Position numbers and translations under genes: made by a program | Part shown: piece after piece, positions 22,344 to 34,228 of the stretch | Layout of the letters: the number at the start of each line of letters is the position of its first letter | Numbering within the stretch: the stretch's first letter is position 1 | Assembly (NCBI GenBank): GCA_947652605.1 | Contig: OX393578.1 | Location: forward strand, 33,857,470 to 33,921,469 | Length of the DNA stretch: 64,000 nucleotides | Origin: Elmis aenea | Lineage: Eukaryota; Arthropoda; Insecta; Coleoptera; Elmidae | Direction: 5' to 3' | Notes under the pieces: generated by a model | Databases searched by the model: none | Told to the model about the DNA's origin: nothing | Seen by the model: only the letters and a program-made list of their open reading frames with translations

Positions 22344-23401
22344 CAGGGTGTTTCTGAACAATGTAGCATAATTTCTACTGGTGAATCTACTTTGAAAAAT
22401 AGGACGATTTAGCCCATCATGCCTTATAGAAAGTTGCATCGTTGCTAAGTTACAGCCCCATGAATAGGGGATGAAAAATTGTTGTTTTATTGACAAATCA
22501 AGAACGCTTTGACCAACGACATTTATATTTGGCACGTATTCTACAATAGGCAAGCGTGTTCTTATGCATAAGTTTGAGCGAAATCCCACCATAGGGGGCT
22601 CTACAATCGATAATAGCAGAGAAAAAACCTGCTGTTTTTTTTGTCGATCATAATTTCAATTTTTTATTGTAACAGTCGGATAGGTAGGTCTAAAATGTAC
22701 ATTTTTAGTAACTTAAAGTTTTTTGATAGGAGCCATCGTTTTGGAGAAAAACTCGATTTTATTAAAACATAACATTGAAAATGTTTAACAAAATTATGTT
22801 TTATACAAATAAAACTGGACATAATAAATAACTAATAAAAAACAAAAATAACTAACACAACTAAAAATGATTGTTACAATAAACGAAAATATGACATCTG
22901 ACTACATTTGTTTTGTTTGTTAATTCACAGTAAACTAGTTTTTGTTAAATATTTTCAGTAAACCTCAGAGTTATATTTTAATAAAATCGAATTTTTCTCC
23001 AAAACGATGGCTCCTATCAAAAAACTTTAAGTTACTAAAAATGTACATTTTAGACCTACCTATCCGACTGTTACAATAAAAAATTGAAATTATGATCGAC
23101 AAAAAAAATACAGCAGGTTTTTTCTCTGCTATTATCGATTGTAGCGCCCCCTATGGTGGGATTTCGCTCAAACTTATGCATAAGAACACGCTTGCCTATT
23201 GTAGAATACGTGCCAAATATAAATGTTGTAGGTCAAAGCGTTCTTGATTTATCAATAAAAAAACAAATTTTCATCCCCTCTTCATGGGGCTGTAACTTAG
23301 CAACGATGCAACTTTCTATAAGGCATGATGGGCTAAATCGTCCTATTTTTCAATGTAGATTCACCAGTAGAAATTATGCTACATCGTTCGGAAACACCCT
23401 G
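22344..23401. mobile_element. TA-flanked CAGGGTG palindrome, 1058 bp
   Basis: CAGGGTGTTTCTGAACAATG at the left and CATCGTTCGGAAACACCCTG at the right, each next to TA (22342-22343, 23402-23403). The arms are about 440-490 bp and nearly perfect. Both arms leave open an ORF of about 90 codons (MVGFRSNLCIRTRLP...), in opposite directions; it has no recognisable domain and is most likely chance. Confidence 0.88.
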
Positions 23402-23403
23402 TA

Positions 23404-24121
23404 TAGGTTTTCTTCTAATAATTTAATTTTTAAATGAAAACTCAATTGGCATGCAGAATAAGATGTAATAATAATGTATAGCAACTAAAAATTAGTGAAA
23501 TGAAGGGTTAATAATAATTATTAATATTAACAATATTATTATTGTTATTAGCTATTAATGTTTAAAAAACATTTATGGAGCGCGTATTTCCACGGTAGGC
23601 ATGCAACCCATGATACACGCTGTGTGCATAAAAGAAGTTAAAACACCAGATAATAACAGTGCTTTTTTGTGTGCACGATAGTTGAAGTTGCAACAATATA
23701 TTACTGTACTTACTTTTAAAAAGAAGAAATAATAATAAAACAAGCCGTTATAGTAAACATTTTTTTTTTGGTTTGATGGTTACAAAAATATTTTTTATTG
23801 TAATGTTATTTATTAAATGAAGAATCCCAAAACCTAGCTTAACAAAATTATCTAATACCGGCTTTGGTCTTTAAACTTATATTGAAATCCCAAAATTTTG
23901 CTAATTCTATGCCACACAAACAGAATATTAAGCAGCTTTAACTAATTATGATAATTAAATTGTAAACAATTGTTTACTTAATTCCTATTTTAATGTTCAA
24001 TGAGCAACTAAAAAGTATAGATTCATCAATTTAATTTCATATTTTATCACAAAATTACATTATTAATTCCAATTTTTGCTATTAAGGTCGATGTAGACAA
24101 ATGTTACCAATGCACTTTTTC
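23404..24121. other. AT-rich spacer
   Basis: No gene or clear element. Contains a TTAA next to AAGGG at about 23505 and short ATT microsatellite stretches. Confidence 0.4.
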
Positions 24122-24125
24122 TTAA

Positions 24126-24343
24126 CCCTTTGCCTGTCCAAAATTTTACATAAAATTTGTACCGTACGTCCATTTAAATATTTCACATGTATATCATGTT
24201 CTACGGCTCTATGGGATTATTTTATACGCATAATGCAGTGTCAGGCTAAGTGTAAAGCATCTAGCAATCGCAAAGATGCACAGAGCGCACGAAGGACCAT
24301 TTTTTTGTGTGCATCACCGGTGATGCACAGGATAGGCAAAGGG
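24126..24343. mobile_element. TTAA-flanked MITE, 218 bp
   Basis: TTAA (24122-24125) then CCCTTTGCCTGTCC; mirror end GGATAGGCAAAGGG then TTAA (24344-24347). The right half holds a perfect hairpin TGCATCACCGGTGATGCA at about 24310-24327. piggyBac-type by TTAA duplication. Confidence 0.85.
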
Positions 24344-24497
24344 TTAAAAACAAGAAATAAATAGTTTTTAACTTACCTTTTGGAATTTATGTCTGGTTAT
24401 AACTTAAACAACTATCACTAATGTCTTTTACAGTCTTAGAACTTAGAACACACTTAAACACCGTGAACACGCCAGAAAAAAAAACTATACTACTTAC

Positions 24498-24990
24498 CAG
24501 TGGCGTAACCAGAAAAATATTTCAGGGGGGTATTGTTTTCATTTGCAAAAATACTACCGACTAATTTTAATCGGGGCATAGTAATGGTAAAATTAGAAAA
24601 TGATCTAGGGGGGCTAGACATACAAAAGGAATTACTAGAAAAAGGTGGGGGGCCCCGGGTGACAGCGCCGTAGGCACAATTTTCCAATTTTCAAGGTCAA
24701 AGGTACCCAAAAATAGCATTTATAATGGTGCCTGTCCACGTGAGAGTAAACTACTCTCGATAGCAGCGTCGCCAAGGATACAGCCTCTGAGAGTAACTCG
24801 CGATTGGCTGTATCCTTGGCGACGCTGCTATCGAGAGTAGTTTACTCTCACGTGGACAGGCACCATAAGTGAAATATACAAACATATAATATATTGTATA
24901 TGTTTGGAAATGCGGTAATTATAATTTTAGTCCTTTTCAAATTTTCGGGGGATTTATCCCCCTAATCCCCCTTTCTTGCGTACGCCACTG
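24498..24990. mobile_element. hAT-type MITE with a nested small palindrome
   Basis: The ends CAGTGGCGTAACC and GCGTACGCCACTG are inverted copies. The flanking octamers CTACTTAC (24490-24497) and TTACTCAC (24991-24998) match at six of eight positions, as expected for an old hAT duplication. It contains the element at 24726. Confidence 0.75.
24726..24865. mobile_element. 140-bp MITE with perfect arms, TAA target duplication
   Basis: Perfect inverted arms of 60 bp (24726-24785 and 24806-24865) enclose a 20-base loop, with TAA on both sides (24723-24725, 24866-24868). A 3-bp TAA duplication points to PIF/Harbinger, though the end sequence TGGTGCCTGTCCACG is not one I can tie to that group. GC content is well above the surroundings. 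Confidence 0.8.
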
Positions 24991-24998
24991 TTACTCAC

Positions 24999-25600
24999 TC
25001 ACTATTATTCTAACTTATGTTTTATATAGGTATCCTGGGCGTGCGTGCGCGCGCGTCATACGTTACAATTATTGTACATTTTTGAAATTAGATTTAGATA
25101 GAACCTAAAAAAGTATTTAATAAATCGCGTTCGTGTAGTTCATATCAAATAATAACTAATATACAGGGTTGTTAAAGTTTTAACGTTATTCCAAAATTCA
25201 AAAAAAATTAGTTTTTGTAGAAATGAAGTCGGATGTCGATATTCGATATTATCTGACATCATTCGATAATTTCTCATTATTTCTTAGTAACTCTTTAAGC
25301 TCTCTTGAAGAATATCGATATAATTTTCGATATCGCCAATCCCTACTTTATAATACAGACTGTTTTTTCTAAAGACTGTTTGGTTATTTAAGTGATTCAT
25401 TTTAAAATAAATACGCTTAACTATCACTTATCTTTTTTGAAGTATTTCTTGTACAAACGCAAATTCGTTTTAAGACTCCCGTCTCTTTAGCAGTTGCAGC
25501 CTATTTATTTATTATTAATAAAGAGACAGGAGTTTAGAAACTGGTTTTTCATTTAGACAAGAAAAAGATAAGTGTTATTTAATTAGACTTATTTATATCA
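24999..25600. repeat. Repeat remnants: lone CAGGGT end, TATCGATA tract, inverted repeat
   Basis: A lone CAGGGTTGTT end lies near 25164. Scattered TATCGATA-like units follow at 25230-25345. An imperfect inverted repeat then pairs 25405-25475 (CTATCACTTATC, GACTCCCGTCTCTTTA) with 25515-25593 (TAAAGAGACAGGAGT, GATAAGTGTTAT). No coding potential is seen. Confidence 0.5.
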
Positions 25601-26749
25601 CAAAAGAATATTTTGTTGTGGATATATAACAGATTATTACAAAATATGATATATATTAATTAATCTAGTTAAACATCAAAAGCAATATTGTTTTAGAATA
25701 AATAAACTTTTATTGATCAGCATTTTATGACTGTTTTCTAAGTAGTATTTAAGGTTCAAAACTATTGCGGGCTATGCTAAAATGTTTTTCTTAACTTAAA
25801 TGTATTTGAAAATAGCAACAAATTTACCAATTTAATTTGGTAGTTGAAAGAGGATGTAAACAAAACTATTTTATTAATCGTTCGGAGTAAAAACGGACCC
25901 ACTTCGATAGGGACCATTACAACAAAAATATAGTTCACAAAAATGTGGAAGTAGGCGAAGTTACGAAGTTAATTTAAACGACAGTAAACAACGGAGAAAT
26001 ATATTTTTTATGACTAAATCGGTTCCTTTGCTAGCTTACACATTATAATTTTAATTTGCTGCCTCTCAGACATTATGGCACATTTAGTGAGACTGTTATA
26101 TAAACTCACCCCCGAGTGTCATAAATTAGTCAGGGAGTAAATTTCTGTGTCAAATTATGTAAATGTGACGGCTTGAGTGATCCCACTCAAGTTATGTATT
26201 GTTGCACTCAGAGACGTATAAAACTATAGATGCATTGTCGTTGTATTGCTTAAACTCTATGAATTATTTATAACGTATTGTAATTACTTAGAAAATGATA
26301 TTACTGATAAATATAAGTGGTTGAGATAAACAATGGGCGAGGCTAGGACTAAGGACTCTCACAGGATGTCTGCACATCATCGTTTAGAATTTTTATTACA
26401 TTTGCATACTGGGCATGCCTTGCGATATGAGTAAATTAGGTAACTTGGCTAGCGCCAAGAGCAATAGTACAGTACCTACAACACACAATTGCACTCTTAG
26501 CAAAATATAGCAATGTAGAAGGGTTGTTTGTTGTTTCAATATAACTGAGTAAGCTTCTTTAAAAGTTGTAATTGAAATCAAAGAAAACAAAATAACTCGC
26601 TACCTTACGTTAGCTGTAAAATAAATGAAAATTATTTTTTAATAAATGTTCGAATTATTTAATATTAAATGTAATTTAAATAAGTTTAGTTAAAATTAAC
26701 TTAACCTATATTATGAATGAAGAATTTCTCTTGCAAAAATATTAGATCC
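25601..26749. other. AT-rich spacer
   Basis: No gene, RNA or clear element recognised. ORFs here are short and without protein character. Confidence 0.4.
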
Positions 26750-26758
26750 GTTTCGAGA

Positions 26759-28116
26759 CGGACACGGTCAACTGGGCGACGCCAACTGGGCGACGCCAAC
26801 TAGGCGACGCGACGGTCAACTGGGCGACGGTCAACTGGGCGACGGCGACGGTCAACTGGGCGACGTGCCAACTGGGCGACGGTCAACTGGGCGACAGGAA
26901 CTTAAACATTTTTGAACTCTCATCTTAGCACACGATTTTATAGATTGTTTTTGTAAATATTGGTTAAATATACTTACTTAATTTTGTAGAACTATATCGT
27001 ACATCGAAATTTGTAGAATCATTTACGAAATATATGATCAAAAAACGTGTTCGAAAATAATTTAAAAATGAAGAAGTATGATTGTACAATATTAGAATAA
27101 AGAGAAAAATACAGTTTTTTTCATTCATTTATCAATATTATTTTGTAATTAACAAACATAATTACATTAAAACAAAAAAGTATATAAAATTAGAATATCT
27201 AATTATTATAGATTAAATGAAAATCATTTTTCACATTCATTGATTAATACTCAGTTTTAATAATATGATCCATAGTAAAATAAAGTTTGGTTGATGCAGC
27301 TTTATGAGCAAAAAAGTTTTAGACTTTAAACTCTTTAAACTCGAATTGTAAAGATTTAATAAAAATTGACATTCCTTGTTTTTACCTAACACCCTTTAAT
27401 TAATGTTATTAGCAGTACCTCGTAGATAATCTATTAGCTGGAAAACTAAATAATAGGTCAAATAAATTATGCCATTTATTAATATTATTTTGTAATTAAC
27501 AAACATATTAACACATATCAAATATACCGGGTGTTTGAAATTTAAGTTTAAACATAGGAATCTCGCGTATAATAACATCTAGGGTTTAGGTTTAAATTTG
27601 ACTTAGTAACTTAATTTGGTGCTCGTTAATAATCCGAAAAGAAATTTGAAATATATAATAGACTATTTACGAGTATTGCTTTTAACATGATTTATAATTC
27701 AAAAATAATTATGTTGTTTTGAATGTTATATACTTTTTTGTTTTGATGTAAAAATGTTTGTTAATTACAAAATAATATTGATAAATATATGAAACAACTG
27801 TATTTTTCTCTTTATTCTAATATTGTGCAATCATACTTCTTCATTTTAAAATTATTTTCGAACACGTTTTTTGATCATATCTTTCGTAAATGATTCTACA
27901 AATTTCGATGTACGATATAGTTCTACAAAATGAAGTAAGTATATTTAACCAATATTTACAAAAACAATCAGTAAAATCGTATGCTAAGATGAGAGTTCAA
28001 AAAATGTTTAGGTTCCTGTCGCCCAGTTGACCGTCGCCCAGTTGGCACGTCGCCCAGTTGACCGTCGCCCAGTTGGTCTCGCCCAGTTGACCGTCGCCCA
28101 GTTGTCGCGCGTACCG
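26759..28116. mobile_element. Foldback transposon with minisatellite arms, 9-bp target duplication
   Basis: The 9-bp direct repeat GTTTCGAGA lies at 26750-26758 and 28117-28125. The element starts CGGACACGGTCAACTGGGCG and its mirror end reads CGGTACGCGCGACAACTGGG. Each arm consists of tandem GGTCAACTGGGCGAC-type units of variable spacing (26762-26895; 28018-28105), then about 300 bp of unique inverted sequence. The middle (about 27190-27720) contains a fragment shared, inverted, with 42088-42250. A 9-bp duplication with tandem-repeat arms is the signature of Foldback/Mutator-like elements. No transposase. Confidence 0.88.
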
Positions 28117-28559
28117 GTTTCGAGATGCTGGTTTCTTCACTAGCTTTCAAAATAATTAAAAAAGCGACTGATGATGGATAGACGGAAGTCTCAGAACTGG
28201 TAAACCTTTTCTTTTTTTTAAAAAAAAATTAAAAATGTTCGAGGAAGAGGAACGTTCAAATATAAACAGGAATACTTTCATAAATACCAATTTTAATGGT
28301 AAATTTAAAAACCAACGAATGTTAAGATTGGCTGTGACCATCGACTATATAATCATAACATCTTATTAGTTTTTTAAAATTATTGTGATTATTGCAATTA
28401 CCATATCTGCAACTTCTGTTTATTGTTGCCTGAAACCATGTATGAACTGGTTTTCTTAAAGTCGAGAATTTAAATGGTAGAAAAACTATAGGGAAGGGAG
28501 AATTCGTGTCGAAAATGAGCCTCATATGATATGCGACGAGCTGCAACTGCAGTTAACCA

Positions 28560-29520
28560 GGAGAATAAACAAAAAGTTGCCTTGATTTGAAAAACAGGAA
28601 AATGAAGGTTCGCGAACTTTATAAAATATTATAAGTTAGTGTCGAAAGTGTTGCAGAGCTCATAAAAACACTAGAAATATATCATAAAGTAACCGTCAGG
28701 GCGTCATATGGGTCACCCATATGTTGATCGAAAAATACAAGATAAATTGTTTGCGTATTGCCTTTTTCTTGCTGCAATGATTTGAGAAAGAAGGCACATT
28801 TGGACTCAATTGTGACAACTGACGAACTCTGGGTAGGCTCTTTGGTGTCCGAGTTAAAACGTTCGAGCATGTAGTGGTGGTGTCACACCACATCTCTAAA
28901 ACGGAAAAAAGTATCTTTTAGGATTCGCAGATAGTGTTAGTGGTTAATTTTCTAACACACACAGTCGGCATCTTGCTCCCCCCAATATAACAATTTAATT
29001 TGTTTGGACACCTGAAAGAATTTTTGAGAGGTAAAAGTTTTAGTCAAATGATAAAGTTTTTCTGTTCTGGACTGGGTGAACATCTAACCAAAAAGCTTCT
29101 TTCAGGAGGAAATTAGGAAGCTTTCTGATCGATGACGTAAGTGTATCCAGACAGTGGCGTAGCAAGGGTAAATGACGCCCGTGGTATAATTTGTTTTCGC
29201 CCCCCCCCCTAGTCCGTATTTTTATTGTAGTTTGTCAGTTTAAAGTAAAATAATGTTGTAGGAGTATTATTTATTTAAATACACTGTAATACTTTAATGA
29301 TAATGAGAACAAAATTTAATAGTATAATGGCATTTTAGTTTTCGGGCTTTAAATAAGTGAAACAAACGCAAAAATATTTTGTATTCGCGGCGCCCCCCGA
29401 AGACTGGCGCCCGGGGCATCGATACACCCCTTGCCTCCCGTCGCTACGCCACTGTATCCAGATGCAGGTTGAGCTATATTGAAAGATGATAAAATTTGTA
29501 TTCGTTTAGCAGCGTTTTAT
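28560..29520 (+). pseudogene. mariner transposase remnant split by a hAT MITE
   Basis: Decayed plus-strand pieces of a mariner transposase: FEKEGTF at about 28781, SIVTTDELWVGSLVSELKR followed by HTTSLKRKKVSF (28808-28915), then LFGHLKEFLRGKSFSQMI and LTKKLLSGG (about 29000-29110), matching the SPDLAPSDFHLFGPLKEFLRGKRF region of the family. The C-terminal end EEIRKLSDR-RKCIQMQVELY reads on only if the MITE at 29152-29454 and one octamer copy are skipped. There are many frameshifts and stops; catalytic residues beyond the TDE motif cannot be placed. Not functional. Confidence 0.8.
29152..29454. mobile_element. hAT MITE, 303 bp, inside the mariner remnant
   Basis: CAGTGGCGTAGCAAGGG at the left, CCGTCGCTACGCCACTG at the right, with an exact 8-bp duplication TATCCAGA (29144-29151, 29455-29462). 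The ends belong to the same broad type as those at 16312 and 24498. A C/G homopolymer and a GCGCCCCCCGAAG stretch occupy the subterminal parts. Confidence 0.92.
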
Positions 29521-29524
29521 ATTT

Positions 29525-30458
29525 TTTAGAAATACATTTCTATTAAATTTAAACGTTCCTCGTATTAATTTTGTGTCTCAATAATTACAGATATGCTTTA
29601 GCATTTGAAGTTATGCCAAAGTCTACTATGAATTGAAGTTTTTAAGTATTATAAGTAGTTAGTATCCAAAAACACATTTATTCTTAAATTAAACTTTCAA
29701 CTATTATTGCTGTTTTATTGACACCTATCTTTTGATTCATAAAAAAACGTGTGAGATTTTTTTGTTTGAATATTATAATTCATCATCATCTTGTAAAGCA
29801 GTCGGCAACGACATTGCTTTTTTCCTAAATAATTCGTTTCTTGTGTCTGTTCTTTAAGAAGAGATTCTAGGTTTTTATAACTCTGTGAAATATATACGAA
29901 CGCGATTATCATTTTGCATCCCTAACGTCTGTCATGAATCATTTATTTCGTTATTTGTTTGCGTTTATATAAAATTGCTGAATTATTTGCAATCTAATAT
30001 TCCCAACATAATTTGCATAACCGCTACGTGAATTTTTGCTTTTCTCTTCAATAAAAGAACAAGTTAACAACGAAAAATGTCATCCTTTGTGTCTCAAAAC
30101 AAAAGCTACTGCTACTAACTGTTCAACGCTGCCCACGATTATAAGAATATTTAATTATATCAGCCCATTGCACCCCCTCTAAACGATATGAATAATGCAA
30201 TAATGGCCCTGGAATGAATAAGATGGGACTTCAACAGCATATACATTTTGAAAAGCGAATCTAATACATTTATGGCGTTGGGAAAACACATCGGTTGTAA
30301 TTTTTTCAGTAAATTCATGAAATATTAATGTTATCTCGTATTTTTTTTAAATGTTTTGCTTCCTATAAAGTTTATTGAAATAGATTGTGGCTTCCGTCCC
30401 ATTAAAAAAAAATGGTTTAGAAAATGTACAGTGCGCTCGAAACCTTCGTTTATATTAT
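29525..30458. other. AT-rich spacer
   Basis: Nothing recognisable as gene or complete element. Confidence 0.4.
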
Positions 30459-30459
30459 A

Positions 30460-30660
30460 CAGGGTGTCACACAAAAAACGCCGCAAGCTGTAACTTCGTT
30501 GTTTGTGGTCCGATTTTGGTGAACAAAAAAGTAAATGAAATAATAAAAAAGTAAATAATATAAACTGAATTGGATTTCAATTTTTTTCAAGTTAAACTTA
30601 AATGTCAAACGATAGTCAATTTTTTTTCCAAATGGCACCATCTATTTTTTTTACTAAATC
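30460..30660. repeat. Single CAGGGTG end without partner
   Basis: TATA followed by CAGGGTGTCACACAAAAAAC at 30460. No mirror end was found downstream, so this is a truncated member of the palindrome family. Its right limit is arbitrary. Confidence 0.45.
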
Positions 30661-30978
30661 TGGTATACTTTTTTTTCCTGAATTCAATGATGTAATCATA
30701 AGTTAATGGAAGTGCTAAAATAATAAGAAATAAAAAATAAAAGTTTAACTAAACTAGGTTAGGTTTCACAAAATTTTCAAGCGTGCCGTGGAAAACAAAA
30801 AAATCTTAATCAACAAATGTCATTTAAACGTCAGTGTGGTATTTATTTATTGACTATTATAACATCAACTGAAATAAAAGTTACTTATTACATCTAGCAA
30901 AAAAAAACTTGGAGCGCTGGATATTGATAAACAACGGAAATTAACAACTTTTAAAAGGGAAATATATATCTACATATA

Positions 30979-31382
30979 CAGGGTGATTTATAATCGGTGT
31001 AAAAAAATGTAAGATTTTATTGGGGAGGTCATTTTGAGTAAAAAATGTATGAACATAAGTCCGGATAAGTTACGGATATACCTACCTAGTGCGTATACTT
31101 AATTCGCAAAACAAAAGAACCTCAGATCAGAAAAATTCTTGTTATAGTGTCATTTATTGATTGTTTTGCTTTGAAAATGTAAGGAGCATATTTTGAGCAT
31201 TTGTTGTAAAAAATAAATTCTTTAGTTTTGGGAATTAATTACCTACATTAGGTATCTACTATAAAACTTTGGTTGCTTGTATATCCGTAACCAATAAATC
31301 TATGTTCAAGCAAAATGTTTTACTCAAAATAACCTTCCCAAGAAACTGTCATAATTTTTTACACCCATTATAAATCATCCTG
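30979..31382. mobile_element. TA-flanked CAGGGTG element, 404 bp
   Basis: CAGGGTGATTTATAATCGGTG at left (first 20 bases shared with mirror end ATTATAAATCATCCTG) and TA at 30977-30978 and 31383-31384. Inner blocks such as TGGGGAGGTCATTTTGAGTA and its mirror confirm the palindrome. Non-coding. Confidence 0.8.
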
Positions 31383-31639
31383 TATAATGGTACGACAAAA
31401 TTAGTAGGTTTATCGCACAACATACGAAAAAAAAAATGCTATTTGCCCGAAAAAAAATCTGTAGTATAAATTTTGTTCGCTATATTTATACTTGCTGGAA
31501 TTTTACGTTGAACATATGTTTTATATTAAATGAAGTAATTGGGATAGGAACTCAGATGTAAATGTATACCTAAGTATGTACATATATTGAAATACCACAA
31601 AATCATATAAAACGCCATATACTAGTATAGGTACATATA

Positions 31640-31954
31640 CAGGGTGATTTATTAGTGCGTCGGGCTTTCATAGCACCCCGCCCGTAGGAGAGAAAAAAAA
31701 CTTAAATACATTAAGTTATTGGTTTGAAAAGATCTACATCGTAAAATTATTTTCATCTATACAGGGTGTCCCATTTTTGCGCTATAACAAAAACAAAGAT
31801 TTTTTTAAATGGAACACCCTGAGAGAAAAAAAACTTAAATACATAAAGTTATTGGTTTGAAAAGATCTACGTCGTAAAATTATTTTCATCTATACAGGGT
31901 GTCCCATTTTTGCGCTATAACAAAAACAAAGATTTTTTTAAATGGAACACCCTG
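31640..31954. repeat. CAGGGTG end plus 133-bp tandem duplication with two 60-bp elements
   Basis: One end (CAGGGTGATTTATTAGTGCG) starts at 31640. A 133-bp unit starting at 31688 is repeated at 31821. Each unit holds an exactly 60-bp TA-flanked element (31762-31821 and 31895-31954) with ends CAGGGTGTCCCATTT and AAATGGAACACCCTG. The second copy keeps the right TA; in the first it is lost at the duplication joint. Confidence 0.8.
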
Positions 31955-32039
31955 TATATTTGTAGGTCACCGGATGTCATTTTTTAACCTCTACATGAAT
32001 AAATAATGAAAATTAAGATAATATGTTTGTTTTCATAAA

Positions 32040-32268
32040 AAAACACAAAATCGTTTTGGTTTATTACTTACATTGTTTGCCGTTAGAACAAACATTTTGT
32101 TGTTCACATACATTTTTTGCAGTTACAACAAACATTTTGCCGTTCACTACATTTTTTGTCGTTTACTTACATTTTTTGTCATTAGAATACATATTTCCTG
32201 TCGTTAAGAATGCTAATTTTGTCGTGAATTATCCCAATTTTGTCGGGCTGAATAATAGCACCCCTTTT
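32040..32268. repeat. Degenerate tandem repeat with TTTTGTCGTT-type units
   Basis: Irregular units of ACATTTTTTGTCGTT and related sequence end in TTTTGTCGGGCTGAATAATAG and CACCCC. The same end, as a mirror, borders the compound foldback at 46028-48310. It is probably one arm of a foldback element whose other arm is missing here. The ORF through it reflects the repeat. Confidence 0.55.
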
Positions 32269-32269
32269 T

Positions 32270-34228
32270 AAATCTTAAATGTCTCGTTTGTATAGAAAGC
32301 GTGCCGAGGAAAAGTTGTGAAAATTTTGCGCAGTATAAAATAACAACATACCTACATAGATCCCGAGGTGAACGGTAAAGTTGCATTAAGTTAACTTTGG
32401 CGTCAAAATAAACTTATATCTGTCCCCATTTTATATTTGTAATAAAACTATCGCTTAATCACTCTATCCTAAAATCTATAAATTAGGAACCTTTTTTTGC
32501 GTCTCTAAAGGCTTAAAATTGCCCATGGCTGCTTTCACAATTGGTACGTTTTGTATACTACTACTTCACACATGACAACATCTTTGCTGAAATAAAAAAG
32601 GTTGAAAAAACAAATGAAGATTTAAATCGATATTGTACAGTCATGAAAATTTTTACAAACTGGTGCAATAATGGTTATACTTATTCTGCAATGCTTTATT
32701 TCTTCCATAAATTAAGAAAAAAATATATCCGCAGAAAAGGCTTGTTCGGTTTACTTCACGTTATCATTTTTCTTTAGTAATGACCAGTGGGGGCGTGTAG
32801 CGGTCAGAGGTTCTGAGTACATGTGTTTTTGTCATATAATAGATAGTATATCTTCCAGGGGCGGTGTTTTACCATTTGTCATAAGTAGTCTGGCAACTTG
32901 GAGGTTTCTATTATTACTTCTCTTAATCTTACCGCTATCTTGTTCGGACAACGCATTATTTATTACCTTTACAGATATAAAAATATTAGAACTGTGGAAA
33001 ACTTCTAGTGAACCAACGAGTTTCAAGCGCAATTTTCTAAAACTTAGCACTAAAGCGTTAGGATTCGTATACAGATGCATTTAGAATTTGAAAATTAGTT
33101 TATTAAGTTACATTTTTAATTAGATTTTTCTTAATCTTTTTAAAAAAAATAAGCAACCACATCTTAATTATTGGTTGCAAGACGCATATAGAAAGAAGGA
33201 TTTGTTTTCTGTAAACTAAGATATTTATCAATAAACCCATGGTCTACTTGTTACTTTTGAGTAACTAAGTTTTTCTTCATTTTTCAGGAAATCATGATTG
33301 CCACAAAAAAACACAATCAATTATAAAATTATATTTAAACACAGCTATCAAAAACCACAACTTTTTTTTCAATTTTTAAAAGTTTAGAACTATGACAATT
33401 TTTCAACATAAAGTATCCAATTTTCGTCTGTAGCTGAAGAACTGGAAATCTGATAAAACAGATTAGTTTATCTTTAAAGTAGTGCTACAGACCTAAATCA
33501 TATTTTAGCTAACTATTGTAGTAACCGAGAGACGTTATACAGCGTGGTCCACATATAGAAGCGCCGCTATTAGGATCTCGTAAACGGTAACAAAAATTTT
33601 AAGAAATTCTTGTGTTGGATAATGATACATTTTTATTTGACTTCACCAAGAACAATAATGTAGACTTGGACACATTTACAAATATGATGTGCCATCATTT
33701 ATTGAAATTTTACGAAACCTTTTTAAGGCGTTTTAAAAGGTTTCCAGATGAAAAATTAGGCTGTCATGTGACATTTTAAATTCGAATATTCCCATAAAAT
33801 AAAAGGAACAACTTAATGATATTTCTACATTTAAAACGTCGTCTTATCAAAATTTTTAGCTCAATTGGTGATGAACATCCCGAATTGAAGAAAAATGTAA
33901 TCAGAATAATATACAGTTTGCATCAACTTATACATGGAAAACTGTTTTTCAAAATTAGTTGCAATTAAAACAAAATATCGTACACTTGTAGATACCGCAA
34001 TAAATTCTACGGTTTGCAATCTCAAATATTAATCCAAACATGGAAAACATTATGAATTCTATGAAAGCACAGCCATTGCATTAATTTAATTTAAAAAATA
34101 GTTTTTCTTTGTATAATAATTTTTTTTTCAGTATCCAATTCATTTCAAAAATTTTATATCAAATCGTATGTACTGAAATATATAAAAATATTATTTTGTA
34201 TCGTTTTATTATTACTACCCTTACAACA
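32270..34228. other. No assigned gene
   Basis: No clear gene. At 32821-33084 both strands are open for more than 80 codons and base composition is somewhat higher in GC. The minus-strand product (LRLKLVGSLEVFHSSN...) has coding-like composition but matches nothing I recognise; it may be a transposon relic or an exon. Confidence 0.3.

Noticed and set aside
21976..22412. Overlapping ORFs reading YRYIDIS-type repeats on both strands
   Set aside because: They are produced by the TATCGATA repeat, which is open in several frames; there is no protein resemblance.
22260..23437. Two ORFs of over 90 codons with the same N-terminus in opposite arms
   Set aside because: The arms are inverted copies, so the ORF is the same sequence twice; no domain, and the element is otherwise non-coding.
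26759..28116. Regular spacers and repeats as a CRISPR array
   Set aside because: Units are contiguous minisatellite copies in inverted arms with a 9-bp target duplication, in eukaryotic DNA; there are no unique spacers or cas genes.
32541..32777. 78-codon plus-strand ORF
   Set aside because: AT-driven composition, no domain, and no splice or neighbour context.
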